DNA of 64,000 bases from Helicobacter saguini (GTDB taxonomy: Bacteria > Campylobacterota > Campylobacteria > Campylobacterales > Helicobacteraceae): assembly GCF_000762875.2 (NCBI RefSeq), contig NZ_JRMP02000007.1, forward strand, positions 53,319-117,318. The letters run 5' to 3'. The first letter of the stretch is position 1, and every line of letters starts with the position of its first letter. A model generated the notes under the pieces. It saw only the letters and a list, made by a program, of their open reading frames with translations, had not been told where the DNA came from and searched no databases. Of the stretch, positions 37,128 to 43,916 are shown one piece after another. The position numbers and the translations under genes were made by a program.

Positions 37128-37592
37128 ATGGAAAAGACTATCACGAAGCGGCTTGAGACACTTGATTCTATCCTTGATAGGTTGCGTAGCAGCATTAAGA
37201 AAAATGGCTTGAAAAACTCAAAGCAGCGAGAGGAAATTATCGGCGTGCTGTATAAAAGTGGCACGCACTTAAGCCCTGAAGAGATTGCAAATCAGCTGCG
37301 ACAAAAGGACAAAAATACGAGCATTTCATCGGTTTATCGCATTCTTAGTTTCCTTGAAAAAGAGCATTTTATCACGGCGTTGGAAGCCGATAAAACGGGC
37401 AAACGTTATGAAATCGCGGCGAAAGCCCACCACGACCACATTATTTGTCTTAATTGCGGGACGATTATTGAGTTTGTCGATAGCGATATTGAGCGGCTAC
37501 AGATTGATATTGCCGAGAAGTTTAATACGCAGCTAATTAGCCATGATATGCGACTTTTTGTGCTTTGTAGTAAGTGTAAGGATAAGCAGTAA
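37128..37592 (+). CDS. fur: Ferric uptake regulator
   Basis: Iron- and zinc-binding transcription regulator of 154 residues. The winged-helix part has LKNSKQREEIIGVLYKSGTH and SISSVYRILSFLE; the dimerisation and metal part has YEIAAKAHHDHIICLNCG and CSKCKDKQ (two CxxC structural zinc sites) with conserved His. The N-terminal extension before the winged helix is typical of Helicobacter Fur. Start at 37128 with AAAAGGAG upstream; an upstream in-frame ATG at 37083 lies too close to the promoter. It probably controls the TonB receptors here, one of which has a strong Fur-box match at 46480. Confidence 0.96.
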   Translation: MEKTITKRLETLDSILDRLRSSIKKNGLKNSKQREEIIGVLYKSGTHLSPEEIANQLRQKDKNTSISSVYRILSFLEKEHFITALEADKTGKRYEIAAKAHHDHIICLNCGTIIEFVDSDIERLQIDIAEKFNTQLISHDMRLFVLCSKCKDKQ

Positions 37593-37709
37593 TTTGAGAT
37601 TTAGTTCTAGATTCTGTAACTTTATCGCGGTTGTGATACTATGGATTTTATAACTTTTTGCGTTTTAATATAGAATCTAGATTCCAAATTTCCTAACTTT
37701 TTTAACAAA

Positions 37710-38417
37710 ATGTTTGATAAATATTTTAATACACTCACACTTTATATCCTGAAAAAATCGCCGTTTGAACGCATTGTGATTTTTTGCGTATTTGCCCTTA
37801 CGATTTATGTGCTGTGTGCTATTTTGTGGAGTGAGAGCCAAAGGGAGCGCGATATTTCTAGCATACATTTTGCGGGTTTAGATTCTAATATCGAGCTAAA
37901 TAAAATCGCGACTTTGGCGAAAAAATATGATATAAAAACCAAGTGTTTGCGGCTATTTTGCGATGATAACGAGATAGATTCTAAGTTTAAGGGCTGGGCT
38001 AAAAGTGCGGATTTTAGGACAGGTTCTATAGAATCTAGCGATACAAAGATAAAATCCATCACAAAATTTATGCACTTTTCGTGTCATAGCCTGAAATGTT
38101 TTGAGTTTGTGCGTGAAATGGAGAGCCTGCCGCTTGTCTTTATCGATGAAATCACGGGCTTTAATGTGCTGCTTTTGCATGTGCGCGATTTTGAAAGTGG
38201 TGCAGATTCTATAGAATCTAGTCCGCGGCAGCTGCAAGATTCTAAGGATGAAAAGCATGAAATTTTGGGCTTTTTGTTTGATAATAACGAAGATTTGCAC
38301 GATGAAAAAGCCGAAGAAAAAGAGCTAGAAAAGCTAGATTCTAACGCCCTGCCAATTAAGTGGCGACAGGACATTAAACTACGCTTTACAATTGAATCTG
38401 TGGATGAAATTATTTAA
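37710..38417 (+). CDS. Membrane-anchored protein, unknown
   Basis: A protein of 235 residues with one N-terminal membrane helix (IVIFCVFALTIYVLCAILW, about 22-40) and a soluble domain. Repeat-derived insertions (FRTGSIESSDTK, GADSIESSPRQLQDSKDE, KLDSNALPIKW) interrupt it, so conserved parts are hard to see. Two close Cys (HFSCHSLKC) may be functional. The topology (one helix, then a periplasmic domain) resembles pilus- or secretion-associated accessory proteins, but no family is recognised. No strong ribosome-binding site precedes the ATG. Confidence 0.5.
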   Translation: MFDKYFNTLTLYILKKSPFERIVIFCVFALTIYVLCAILWSESQRERDISSIHFAGLDSNIELNKIATLAKKYDIKTKCLRLFCDDNEIDSKFKGWAKSADFRTGSIESSDTKIKSITKFMHFSCHSLKCFEFVREMESLPLVFIDEITGFNVLLLHVRDFESGADSIESSPRQLQDSKDEKHEILGFLFDNNEDLHDEKAEEKELEKLDSNALPIKWRQDIKLRFTIESVDEII

Positions 38418-38580
38418 TATAACTTTTATGCTTGAATTACTTTCGCATTAAATTTCAAAATTAAAAAGCACATTTTGTTTTAATTGTATTGCACACAAAT
38501 AAGATTTTTATAATAATATTTCAAAAAAAATACATTTTTATTATAAAATACATTTTCATTTCAATTTTAGGAGTTTCATT

Positions 38581-39036
38581 ATGAAAAAATTTCTTTTGGT
38601 AAGTGCGGTGTGTGCGGGGCTTTGCGGCATTTTGATGGCAGAAGATTACAGCAAAAAGAGCAATGATGAGCTAGTCAAACTGCATGGGAGCGTGAAAAAT
38701 GCCAGCGATGCAGCGGATTTGAAGATTGAAATTAAAAAGCGCATTGACAAAATGGATGAGAAAGTGCGAAAGGATTTTATCGACAAGCTAAAGGCAAGCT
38801 ATGAAAAAAACACGGAAAATATGAGTGTAAAGGAGTTTCGCGCGTATGAAAGTAGTGTGAAAAAAGAGCTAAAGGCAAAAATGGAAAAGCTAGGAATTAA
38901 GCATCCTGAAGGGCATCATCACGGCGGTGGGAAAGATTCTATAAAAGGGCATTCTTGTGGTGAAAACTGCGAGTGCGGACACGGAAAAGAATCTAAAGAA
39001 GATTCTAAGAAAAATAAAAAAGATTCTAAAAAATAA
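38581..39036 (+). CDS. DUF1104-type periplasmic protein with His/Cys-rich metal-binding tail
   Basis: A protein of 151 residues with a signal peptide (MKKFLLVSAVCAGLCGILMAED), then a helical DUF1104-like domain (YSKKSNDELVKLHGSV, EIKKRIDKMDEKVRKDF) known as small exported Helicobacter and Campylobacter proteins. The tail HPEGHHHGGG and HSCGENCECGHGK is an obvious divalent-metal site, probably nickel, zinc or copper by analogy. The last residues (KESKEDSKKNKKDSKK) are octamer-derived. TAGGAG precedes the ATG. Function is not established. Confidence 0.75.
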   Translation: MKKFLLVSAVCAGLCGILMAEDYSKKSNDELVKLHGSVKNASDAADLKIEIKKRIDKMDEKVRKDFIDKLKASYEKNTENMSVKEFRAYESSVKKELKAKMEKLGIKHPEGHHHGGGKDSIKGHSCGENCECGHGKESKEDSKKNKKDSKK

Positions 39037-39052
39037 TAATTGTCTATAGAAT

Positions 39053-40288
39053 CTACATCACCATCTCAAAAATATAGCCATTTTCAAATAGAATCTTTTG
39101 GATAGAATCTTTATGTTCGCGTCCTTTGATTTCTAAAGCGAGTTCGACCACAGCGTCACCATAAGCGATTTTCGCACCCACACGCGAGTAGTTGATAAAC
39201 ACGATATTTGCGCCCTGCCGCGTTAGAATCTCAGTCAATCTCTGCAGGCTTCCAGGCTTATCAATCAGCGTCACTTGAAACTTCATTTTTCTATCACTTT
39301 TTAGCAAACCCTTCTCAATAATCGTGTTTAGCATCGTCACATCGATATTCCCACCGCTCAAAATCGCGCCCACCTTAGAATCACACCCAAACTCAAACTT
39401 CTTATGAATAATCGCCGCCACAGCCGCCGCCCCAGCGCCCTCCACAACCAGCTTTTGATTTTCTAGCAAAAATAAAATCGCACTAGCAATCTCGTCATCA
39501 TCGACCTCCACGATAGAATCTACCCCAGCCATCACGCACTCAAGCATATCGCTACTCACATCACGCACCGCAATCCCATCGGCAATCGTGCGAACACTTT
39601 TTGCGTTATGCACGCGTTTCTCATAAAAGCTAGTTCGCATCGCATTCGCCCCACTCGCATTCACACCGATGATTTTGACCTGCGGCTGCAGCGCTTTATA
39701 CGCACTTGCAATGCCGCTAATTAGCCCGCCACCGCCGATAGGCACGACCACAAAGTCAAGCGGCTGCTCTTTAATCATCTCAAGGGCGATACTGCCCTGC
39801 CCAGCGATTACATCGCTATCGGCAAATGGGTGTATGAAGGACAAGTTTTTTTCTTTTGCAAGCTGCAGCGCGTATTCGCATGCTTCATCGTAGTTGTTAC
39901 CTTTTAGCACGACCTCTGCGCCCAAAGCCCTTGTGCCAGAGACTTTCAAAAGCGGCGTTGCCTCAGGCATTACAATCACAGCTTTTACGCCAAAATGCTT
40001 GGCGGAATAAGCCACGCCTTGTGCGTGATTACCAGCACTTGCGCAAATTACGCCGCTGCTTAGAATCTGCGTGCCGTTTTTGTCGTCGCTCTCTTTTAGT
40101 TTTGCTAGTTTGTTAAATGCGCCGCGTATCTTAAAAGCGCCTGTGAGCTGCAAGTTTTCTTTTTTTAAATACACATTTGTGGCTGCTAATTTGCTAAGCC
40201 TTGGGGCGAAAGCTAGCGGATTTTTGGCTATCACATTTTCTAGCCTACTTGCTGCTTGCTTGATTTCATTTAGGGGGATTAGTTTCAT
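39053..40288 (-). CDS. ilvA: Threonine ammonia-lyase (threonine deaminase)
   Basis: PLP enzyme of 411 residues that converts threonine to 2-oxobutanoate for isoleucine synthesis. The Schiff-base Lys is in LQLTGAFKIRGAFNKL near residue 53; CASAGNHAQGVAYSA and the phosphate loop PIGGGGLISGIASA follow. The C-terminal 80 residues form an ACT-like regulatory domain (KFQVTLIDKPGSLQRLTEIL), the short one-ACT form. No other ilv genes are adjacent; argC follows upstream on the same strand. A catabolic role (TdcB) is less likely given the ACT domain. Confidence 0.93.
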   Translation of the reverse strand: MKLIPLNEIKQAASRLENVIAKNPLAFAPRLSKLAATNVYLKKENLQLTGAFKIRGAFNKLAKLKESDDKNGTQILSSGVICASAGNHAQGVAYSAKHFGVKAVIVMPEATPLLKVSGTRALGAEVVLKGNNYDEACEYALQLAKEKNLSFIHPFADSDVIAGQGSIALEMIKEQPLDFVVVPIGGGGLISGIASAYKALQPQVKIIGVNASGANAMRTSFYEKRVHNAKSVRTIADGIAVRDVSSDMLECVMAGVDSIVEVDDDEIASAILFLLENQKLVVEGAGAAAVAAIIHKKFEFGCDSKVGAILSGGNIDVTMLNTIIEKGLLKSDRKMKFQVTLIDKPGSLQRLTEILTRQGANIVFINYSRVGAKIAYGDAVVELALEIKGREHKDSIQKILFENGYIFEMVM

Positions 40289-40384
40289 TTTTATGCCTTT
40301 GTAGATTCTATATTTTAGAATCTAGATTCTAAAAAAGCGTAATTTTAGCAAAAATTAAGTTTAAATGTTAGGTTAGATTCTATA

Positions 40385-41623
40385 TTAAGGGAAAGTTGGC
40401 AAGGAATCTAAGCTTTCGCTCTCTTTAAAGTCAAAGTGGATGTTGAAATTCTGCACGGCAGCGCCGGCTGCGCCTTTGATTAAGTTATCTAACGCGCCCA
40501 TCATAATTAGGCGATTGTTACGCGAGTCAAGTCGCACGCTAACATCGCTAAAATTGCTCCCTTTAACCCAACGAGTCTGCGGTGGTTCGCCATTACGCAA
40601 CACTCGCACGAAAAATTTATCCGCGTAAAATTCGCTAAGCATAGAATCTAAATTACTTTGCGTGATATTTTTGTATTGTGGTTTCAGTGAAGCGTAAGAA
40701 GTAACCAAAATACCGCGATTCATCGGCACTAAATGCGGTGTAAAAGTTATGCTAATTTCGCTTTTAGATTCTGTCAAACTCTTAGAATCTCGCGACTTAG
40801 AATCTTTAGCATTTTGTGATTTAGATTCTATAAATTGCATAGAATCTAGCTTAAAATTCCCATTCAAAAAATCATTCAAATTCTGCTCGATTTCGGCTAC
40901 GTGACGATGATTGATTAGCGAATACGCCTTAATATTCTCATTTACCTCGCAAAATAAATTATCCATTTTAGCCCCACGACCAGCGCCACTCACGCCACTT
41001 TTGGCATCAATAATTATGCTTTGTGGCTCAATAAGACGCAAAAATGGCGCGATGGCAAAAGTGCTACACGTAGGATAACAGCCCGGATTTGCGATTAATT
41101 TCGCCTGTTTTATCGCACTAGAATTAAACTCGCAAAGTCCGTAAGTCGCCTGTTTTAAAAGTGCTAAGTTTTTGTGCGTAAAGTTATAATATTCGTTATA
41201 TTTAGCTGGATTTTTCAAGCGAAAATCAGCGGATAAATCAATCACAACACACTTTTTTAGAATCTTTTCGCTCAAAATATGTGCCAAAAACTCATGCGGT
41301 GTAGCGGCGATTATGCAGTCATTTTCACTTGCAACCTGCTCTAAATCCAAATCTTGCAAGGGCAGATTACCGATATTTTGCAGGTTAGATTCTATAGAAT
41401 CTTTAGAATCTTGCGACTTAGATTCTGTAAAATTAAGTTTAGAATCTTGCACACGAGACGAATTGCCAGGCATATAAAAATTCCCAAAACTTTTATACAA
41501 GGGAAGACCAGCCTTTGAATTAGCCCCCACATAATTAATTTTCACGCCCCTGTGTTGGCTTAAAATCCTAAGCACCTCCGCCCCGCCATATCCACTAGCC
41601 CCTAGCACCGCGACTTTTATCAT
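40385..41623 (-). CDS. argC: N-acetyl-gamma-glutamyl-phosphate reductase with repeat-derived insertions
   Basis: Arginine-pathway enzyme reducing N-acetylglutamyl phosphate to the semialdehyde with NADPH. The Rossmann start VAVLGASGYGGAEVLRIL and active-site Cys in IANPGCYPTCSTFAIAP are clear, as is the SGVSGAGRGAK loop. At 412 residues it exceeds the usual 340-350. The excess is two stretches made of octamer translations, about residues 58-90 (LNFTESKSQDSKDSIESNLQ) and 258-288 (SKSRDSKSLTESKSE), placed in surface loops between conserved blocks. The enzyme should still fold. No other arg genes are adjacent. Confidence 0.95.
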   Translation of the reverse strand: MIKVAVLGASGYGGAEVLRILSQHRGVKINYVGANSKAGLPLYKSFGNFYMPGNSSRVQDSKLNFTESKSQDSKDSIESNLQNIGNLPLQDLDLEQVASENDCIIAATPHEFLAHILSEKILKKCVVIDLSADFRLKNPAKYNEYYNFTHKNLALLKQATYGLCEFNSSAIKQAKLIANPGCYPTCSTFAIAPFLRLIEPQSIIIDAKSGVSGAGRGAKMDNLFCEVNENIKAYSLINHRHVAEIEQNLNDFLNGNFKLDSMQFIESKSQNAKDSKSRDSKSLTESKSEISITFTPHLVPMNRGILVTSYASLKPQYKNITQSNLDSMLSEFYADKFFVRVLRNGEPPQTRWVKGSNFSDVSVRLDSRNNRLIMMGALDNLIKGAAGAAVQNFNIHFDFKESESLDSLPTFP

Positions 41624-41671
41624 TTTCGCACCTTTTAAAAAATTTGTGTATTATTTTAACACATTATCTTA

Positions 41672-41677
41672 TATAAT
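41672..41677 (+). promoter_or_regulatory. Predicted -10 box for ribA
   Basis: TATAAT in CTTATATAATTCTAG, 25 bases before the ribA ATG with ATGGAGATA as ribosome-binding site. Confidence 0.6.
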
Positions 41678-41701
41678 TCTAGTTTCTAAAATGGAGATAA
41701 A

Positions 41702-42277
41702 ATGAAAGTTGAATATAGCAAAGAAGCTAATTTACCCACGCGTTTTGGGAATTTTAAGACAAAAGCAGTTCGCGAGTTTAAAGATGAGATTGTGGTCGAG
41801 CATTTGGTCGTTTATACGGCTGATTTGGGCAGTGTGCCACTTGTGCGGGTGCATAGCGAGTGCTTGACTGGCGATGTGTTTGGCTCTAGGAAGTGCGATT
41901 GCGGTCCTGAGTTGGCTCTATCTATGGAGCGCATTTACGAGCAAAATGGAATGCTAATTTACCTGCGTCAAGAAGGGCGTGGCATAGGGCTTTTTAACAA
42001 GATTAATGCGTATAATCTGCAAGATAGCGGCTTAGATACCGTGCAGGCAAATGAGGCGTTGGGATTTAGCGGTGATGAGCGGTGTTATGATATTGTGGGC
42101 GAGATTTTTAGGCATTTTGGGCTGCGTGAGATACGGCTTTTGACGAATAATCCAAAGAAAATCGCTGAAATGGAAAAATACGCAAAAGTCGTGCGCGACA
42201 GCATTATCATCACGCCAAATGAATACAACAAAGAATATTTGAAAGTCAAAAAGGAAAAAATGGGACATTTGTTGTAA
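41702..42277 (+). CDS. ribA: GTP cyclohydrolase II
   Basis: First enzyme of riboflavin synthesis, 191 residues. Diagnostic blocks are VRVHSECLTGDVFGSRKCDC (zinc Cys residues), LIYLRQEGRGIGLFNKINAY, DTVQANEALGF and LLTNNPKKIAEME. It is the stand-alone RibA form, without a fused RibB domain. No other rib genes are adjacent, and no riboswitch-like structure was seen in the short leader. Confidence 0.97.
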   Translation: MKVEYSKEANLPTRFGNFKTKAVREFKDEIVVEHLVVYTADLGSVPLVRVHSECLTGDVFGSRKCDCGPELALSMERIYEQNGMLIYLRQEGRGIGLFNKINAYNLQDSGLDTVQANEALGFSGDERCYDIVGEIFRHFGLREIRLLTNNPKKIAEMEKYAKVVRDSIIITPNEYNKEYLKVKKEKMGHLL

Positions 42278-42343
42278 TTTAGATTCTATGTTTTTGTGTT
42301 TTTGTAACCCATAATCCAACATTTTGTTTTAAAAATATATTTT

Positions 42344-43105
42344 TTACAAGAAATACAAGCCGTGGATGGCAAGGGCGGTGGTGGTTATAAAGCCGATGGC
42401 TATGGCAAGGAAGTATTTTTTGCCCTGTCGTTTAAAATCGCACATTAGTAAGCCTGTAAGATATGTGATAAACATAAAAATCACAAAGCTAAATGCAAAT
42501 GTGCTAAATAACGCACCTGCGCGGGCGTAATGTAGGGCGATAAGATTGCCTAGCCAGTCGTTTGTGTGGATTGTAAGTTTATTTGTGTTATCCTTGTAAA
42601 TTTCAATTTTTTTAGCTTGTGAGCCTAAAAGGTAGGATTTTTTATCCCATTTTTCCTCAAAATGCGTGCTTGTTGGAATCTCTATGTTATTTTCAATTAG
42701 GAATTTTAGAATATTTGAGCGTAAAAGTTCTAGGTTTGGGGGATTAGATTCTATGGTTTCTTTAGAATCTTTAGAATCTATTTTGCTAGATTCTGTGGTT
42801 TCTTTAGAATCTACTTTAGAATCTTGTGATTTAGATTCTATATTTTTGCTAGATTCTGTGTTTTTAGATTCTATATTTTGTTTAGAATCTTGGCTTTTAG
42901 ATTCTAAAAAACTAGATTCTAAAATGCTTTTTAAGCTACTACTTTGGGCTTCATTTAGCGGTAAATCAACGCTTTTATTATCACCAAAATAGCCTATAAT
43001 ACACACAATGCCTGTGATTTTATACATTAACGCCATAGGAATAAAAAACAAACTAATATACAAATGCCAAGTTAGATAATTCTTTCTTTTAAAAAATTTT
43101 TTCAT
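42344..43105 (-). CDS. PepSY-associated membrane protein with repeat-derived loop
   Basis: A protein of 253 residues. An N-terminal helix (LTWHLYISLFFIPMALMYKITGIVCIIG) with the W-H and TG pattern of PepSY-type iron-uptake membrane proteins is followed by a periplasmic loop and two or three C-terminal helices (FAFSFVIFMFITYLTGLLM, AIAIGFITTTALAIHGLYFL). Residues 62-121 are an almost pure translation of octamer repeats (ESKSQDSKQNIESKNTESSK...). It is last in a same-strand series with two TonB receptors, suggesting a part in iron or siderophore uptake. Confidence 0.75.
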   Translation of the reverse strand: MKKFFKRKNYLTWHLYISLFFIPMALMYKITGIVCIIGYFGDNKSVDLPLNEAQSSSLKSILESSFLESKSQDSKQNIESKNTESSKNIESKSQDSKVDSKETTESSKIDSKDSKETIESNPPNLELLRSNILKFLIENNIEIPTSTHFEEKWDKKSYLLGSQAKKIEIYKDNTNKLTIHTNDWLGNLIALHYARAGALFSTFAFSFVIFMFITYLTGLLMCDFKRQGKKYFLAIAIGFITTTALAIHGLYFL

Positions 43106-43470
43106 AAGATTTCTCCTTTTTTAAAATGTTTAATTTAGATTCTATATTTCCTAATCCACTTCTTTTAAGATAGTGAATGGAAATTAGATTCTAAAATTTA
43201 TAACTTTTTTGTGATTTAATTAGAATCTAGATTCTATAAACTCACAAAGGTGGTGGGTGGGCGTTTAGGTTAAAAATATAGAATCTAGATTTTATAATTT
43301 CAATATTTTTTATCTATTCCCGCCCGACCACCCTTTAAGGTTGAAAATATTATAGAATCTAGATTCTATTTCGCTTCGCAAATTGCCTAATCGCCCACCA
43401 GCCGCTCTATTAGAAAGGTAAGCCCAGCCACCCTTTTTGATGAATGGATAGAATCTAGATTCTAAAAAGT
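43106..43470. repeat. Intergenic repeat block: octamer palindromes and GC-rich elements
   Basis: Contains TAGAATCTAGATTCTA palindromes near 43221, 43353 and 43449 and single copies, interleaved with GC-rich units (AAGGTGGTGGGTGGGCGTTT near 43247, CCCGCCCGACCACCCTTT near 43319, CGCCCACCAGCCGCTC near 43393, CCCAGCCACCCTTT near 43424). A weakly coding open frame here is made of repeats. Same build as 1595-1970. Confidence 0.7.
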
Positions 43471-43540
43471 ATAATTTTGTATAAAAAGTTGGTATAATTT
43501 GAAGTTGCAAGCAAGGGAAAATACAATGTTTTCAGGTTAA

Positions 43541-43562
43541 GTAGTCTCGCTTGCAAGACTAC
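43541..43562 (-). terminator. Hairpin after the small-peptide gene, candidate terminator
   Basis: GTAGTCT, eight-base loop, AGACTAC, a perfect 7-bp stem about 34 bases after the stop of the 19-residue peptide on the reverse strand. It is not followed by a strong T run, so it may serve as a 3' stabilising hairpin instead. Confidence 0.45.
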
Positions 43563-43595
43563 CCTAGATTATTTAAGAATGTAGAAATTTAAGAA

Positions 43596-43655
43596 TTAAT
43601 ACATTCTTATTGCAAAGATTAATGAAATCAATGCTATAATTACAAGGTATTTCAT
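43596..43655 (-). CDS. Candidate type I toxin: 19-residue hydrophobic peptide
   Basis: ATG at 43655 with an ideal AAAGGAG eight bases upstream encodes MKYLVIIALISLIFAIRMY, a single hydrophobic helix with charged ends, as in type I toxins. The reverse-strand leader starts near 43730 (TATAAT at 43737-43742) and contains a perfect 10-bp hairpin (43684-43693 with 43706-43715). A second imperfect stem, ATCGTCTC with GAGAAACGAT, spans the ribosome-binding site. On the opposite strand an extended -10 lies inside the peptide gene and would drive RNA complementary to the start region. This matches the design of H. pylori AapA/IsoA loci, although the peptide sequence differs from AapA1. Function inferred only. 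Confidence 0.55.
   Translation of the reverse strand: MKYLVIIALISLIFAIRMY
43635..43640 (+). promoter_or_regulatory. Extended -10 box for candidate antisense RNA
   Basis: TGCTATAAT on the + strand inside the small peptide gene, the position used by antitoxin RNAs of the IsoA type. Confidence 0.5.
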
Positions 43656-43716
43656 TATCGTTTCTCCTTTCGGCGAGACGATTCCCTTTTGTGAAGCGGT
43701 AACTCCACAAAAGGGT
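43647..43716 (+). ncRNA. Candidate antisense antitoxin RNA
   Basis: Predicted from the extended -10 at 43635. The RNA would start near 43647 and cover the toxin start codon, ribosome-binding site and leader, ending about at the 10-bp hairpin CCCTTTTGTG/CACAAAAGGG (43684-43715). Both ends are estimates; no strong terminator is visible. Confidence 0.4.
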
Positions 43717-43736
43717 TACGATGCCTCACAAGTAAA

Positions 43737-43742
43737 ATTATA
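43737..43742 (-). promoter_or_regulatory. Predicted -10 box for the small-peptide transcript
   Basis: The reverse strand reads TTAGGTATAATTTTACTTG. A start near 43730 gives a structured leader of about 75 bases. Confidence 0.5.
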
Positions 43743-43789
43743 CCTAAACTTTTCAAAATTTCTAAATTACATATTAAATCCTTTATAAA

Positions 43790-43916
43790 GTTATAAAATT
43801 TATAAGTTTTTAGAATCTAGATTCTATATTTTGCTTTCGTAAATTCCTATCGCCCACCCACCACCCTATTATAAGGACAAACGCCCAACCACCCTTTTTA
43901 AAGACGTGGATAGAAT
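43790..43916. repeat. Repeat block after the first TonB receptor gene
   Basis: TAGAATCTAGATTCTA near 43811, then CGCCCACCCACCACCC near 43851 and CGCCCAACCACCCTTTTT near 43878, ending in a further octamer pair at the receptor stop. No gene. Confidence 0.6.

Noticed and set aside
38084..38374. Reverse-strand frame of 96 codons within the membrane-anchored protein gene
   Set aside because: Ser-rich shadow of acidic codons on the sense strand; the sense frame has a membrane helix.
42666..42992. Open frame of 108 codons opposite the PepSY gene
   Set aside because: Antisense translation of octamers (LESILLDSVVSLES); the opposite strand has membrane helices and a better start.
43310..43510. Reverse-strand frame of 66 codons in the 43106-43916 gap
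   Set aside because: It translates GC-rich repeats and octamers only, and lacks a ribosome-binding site.
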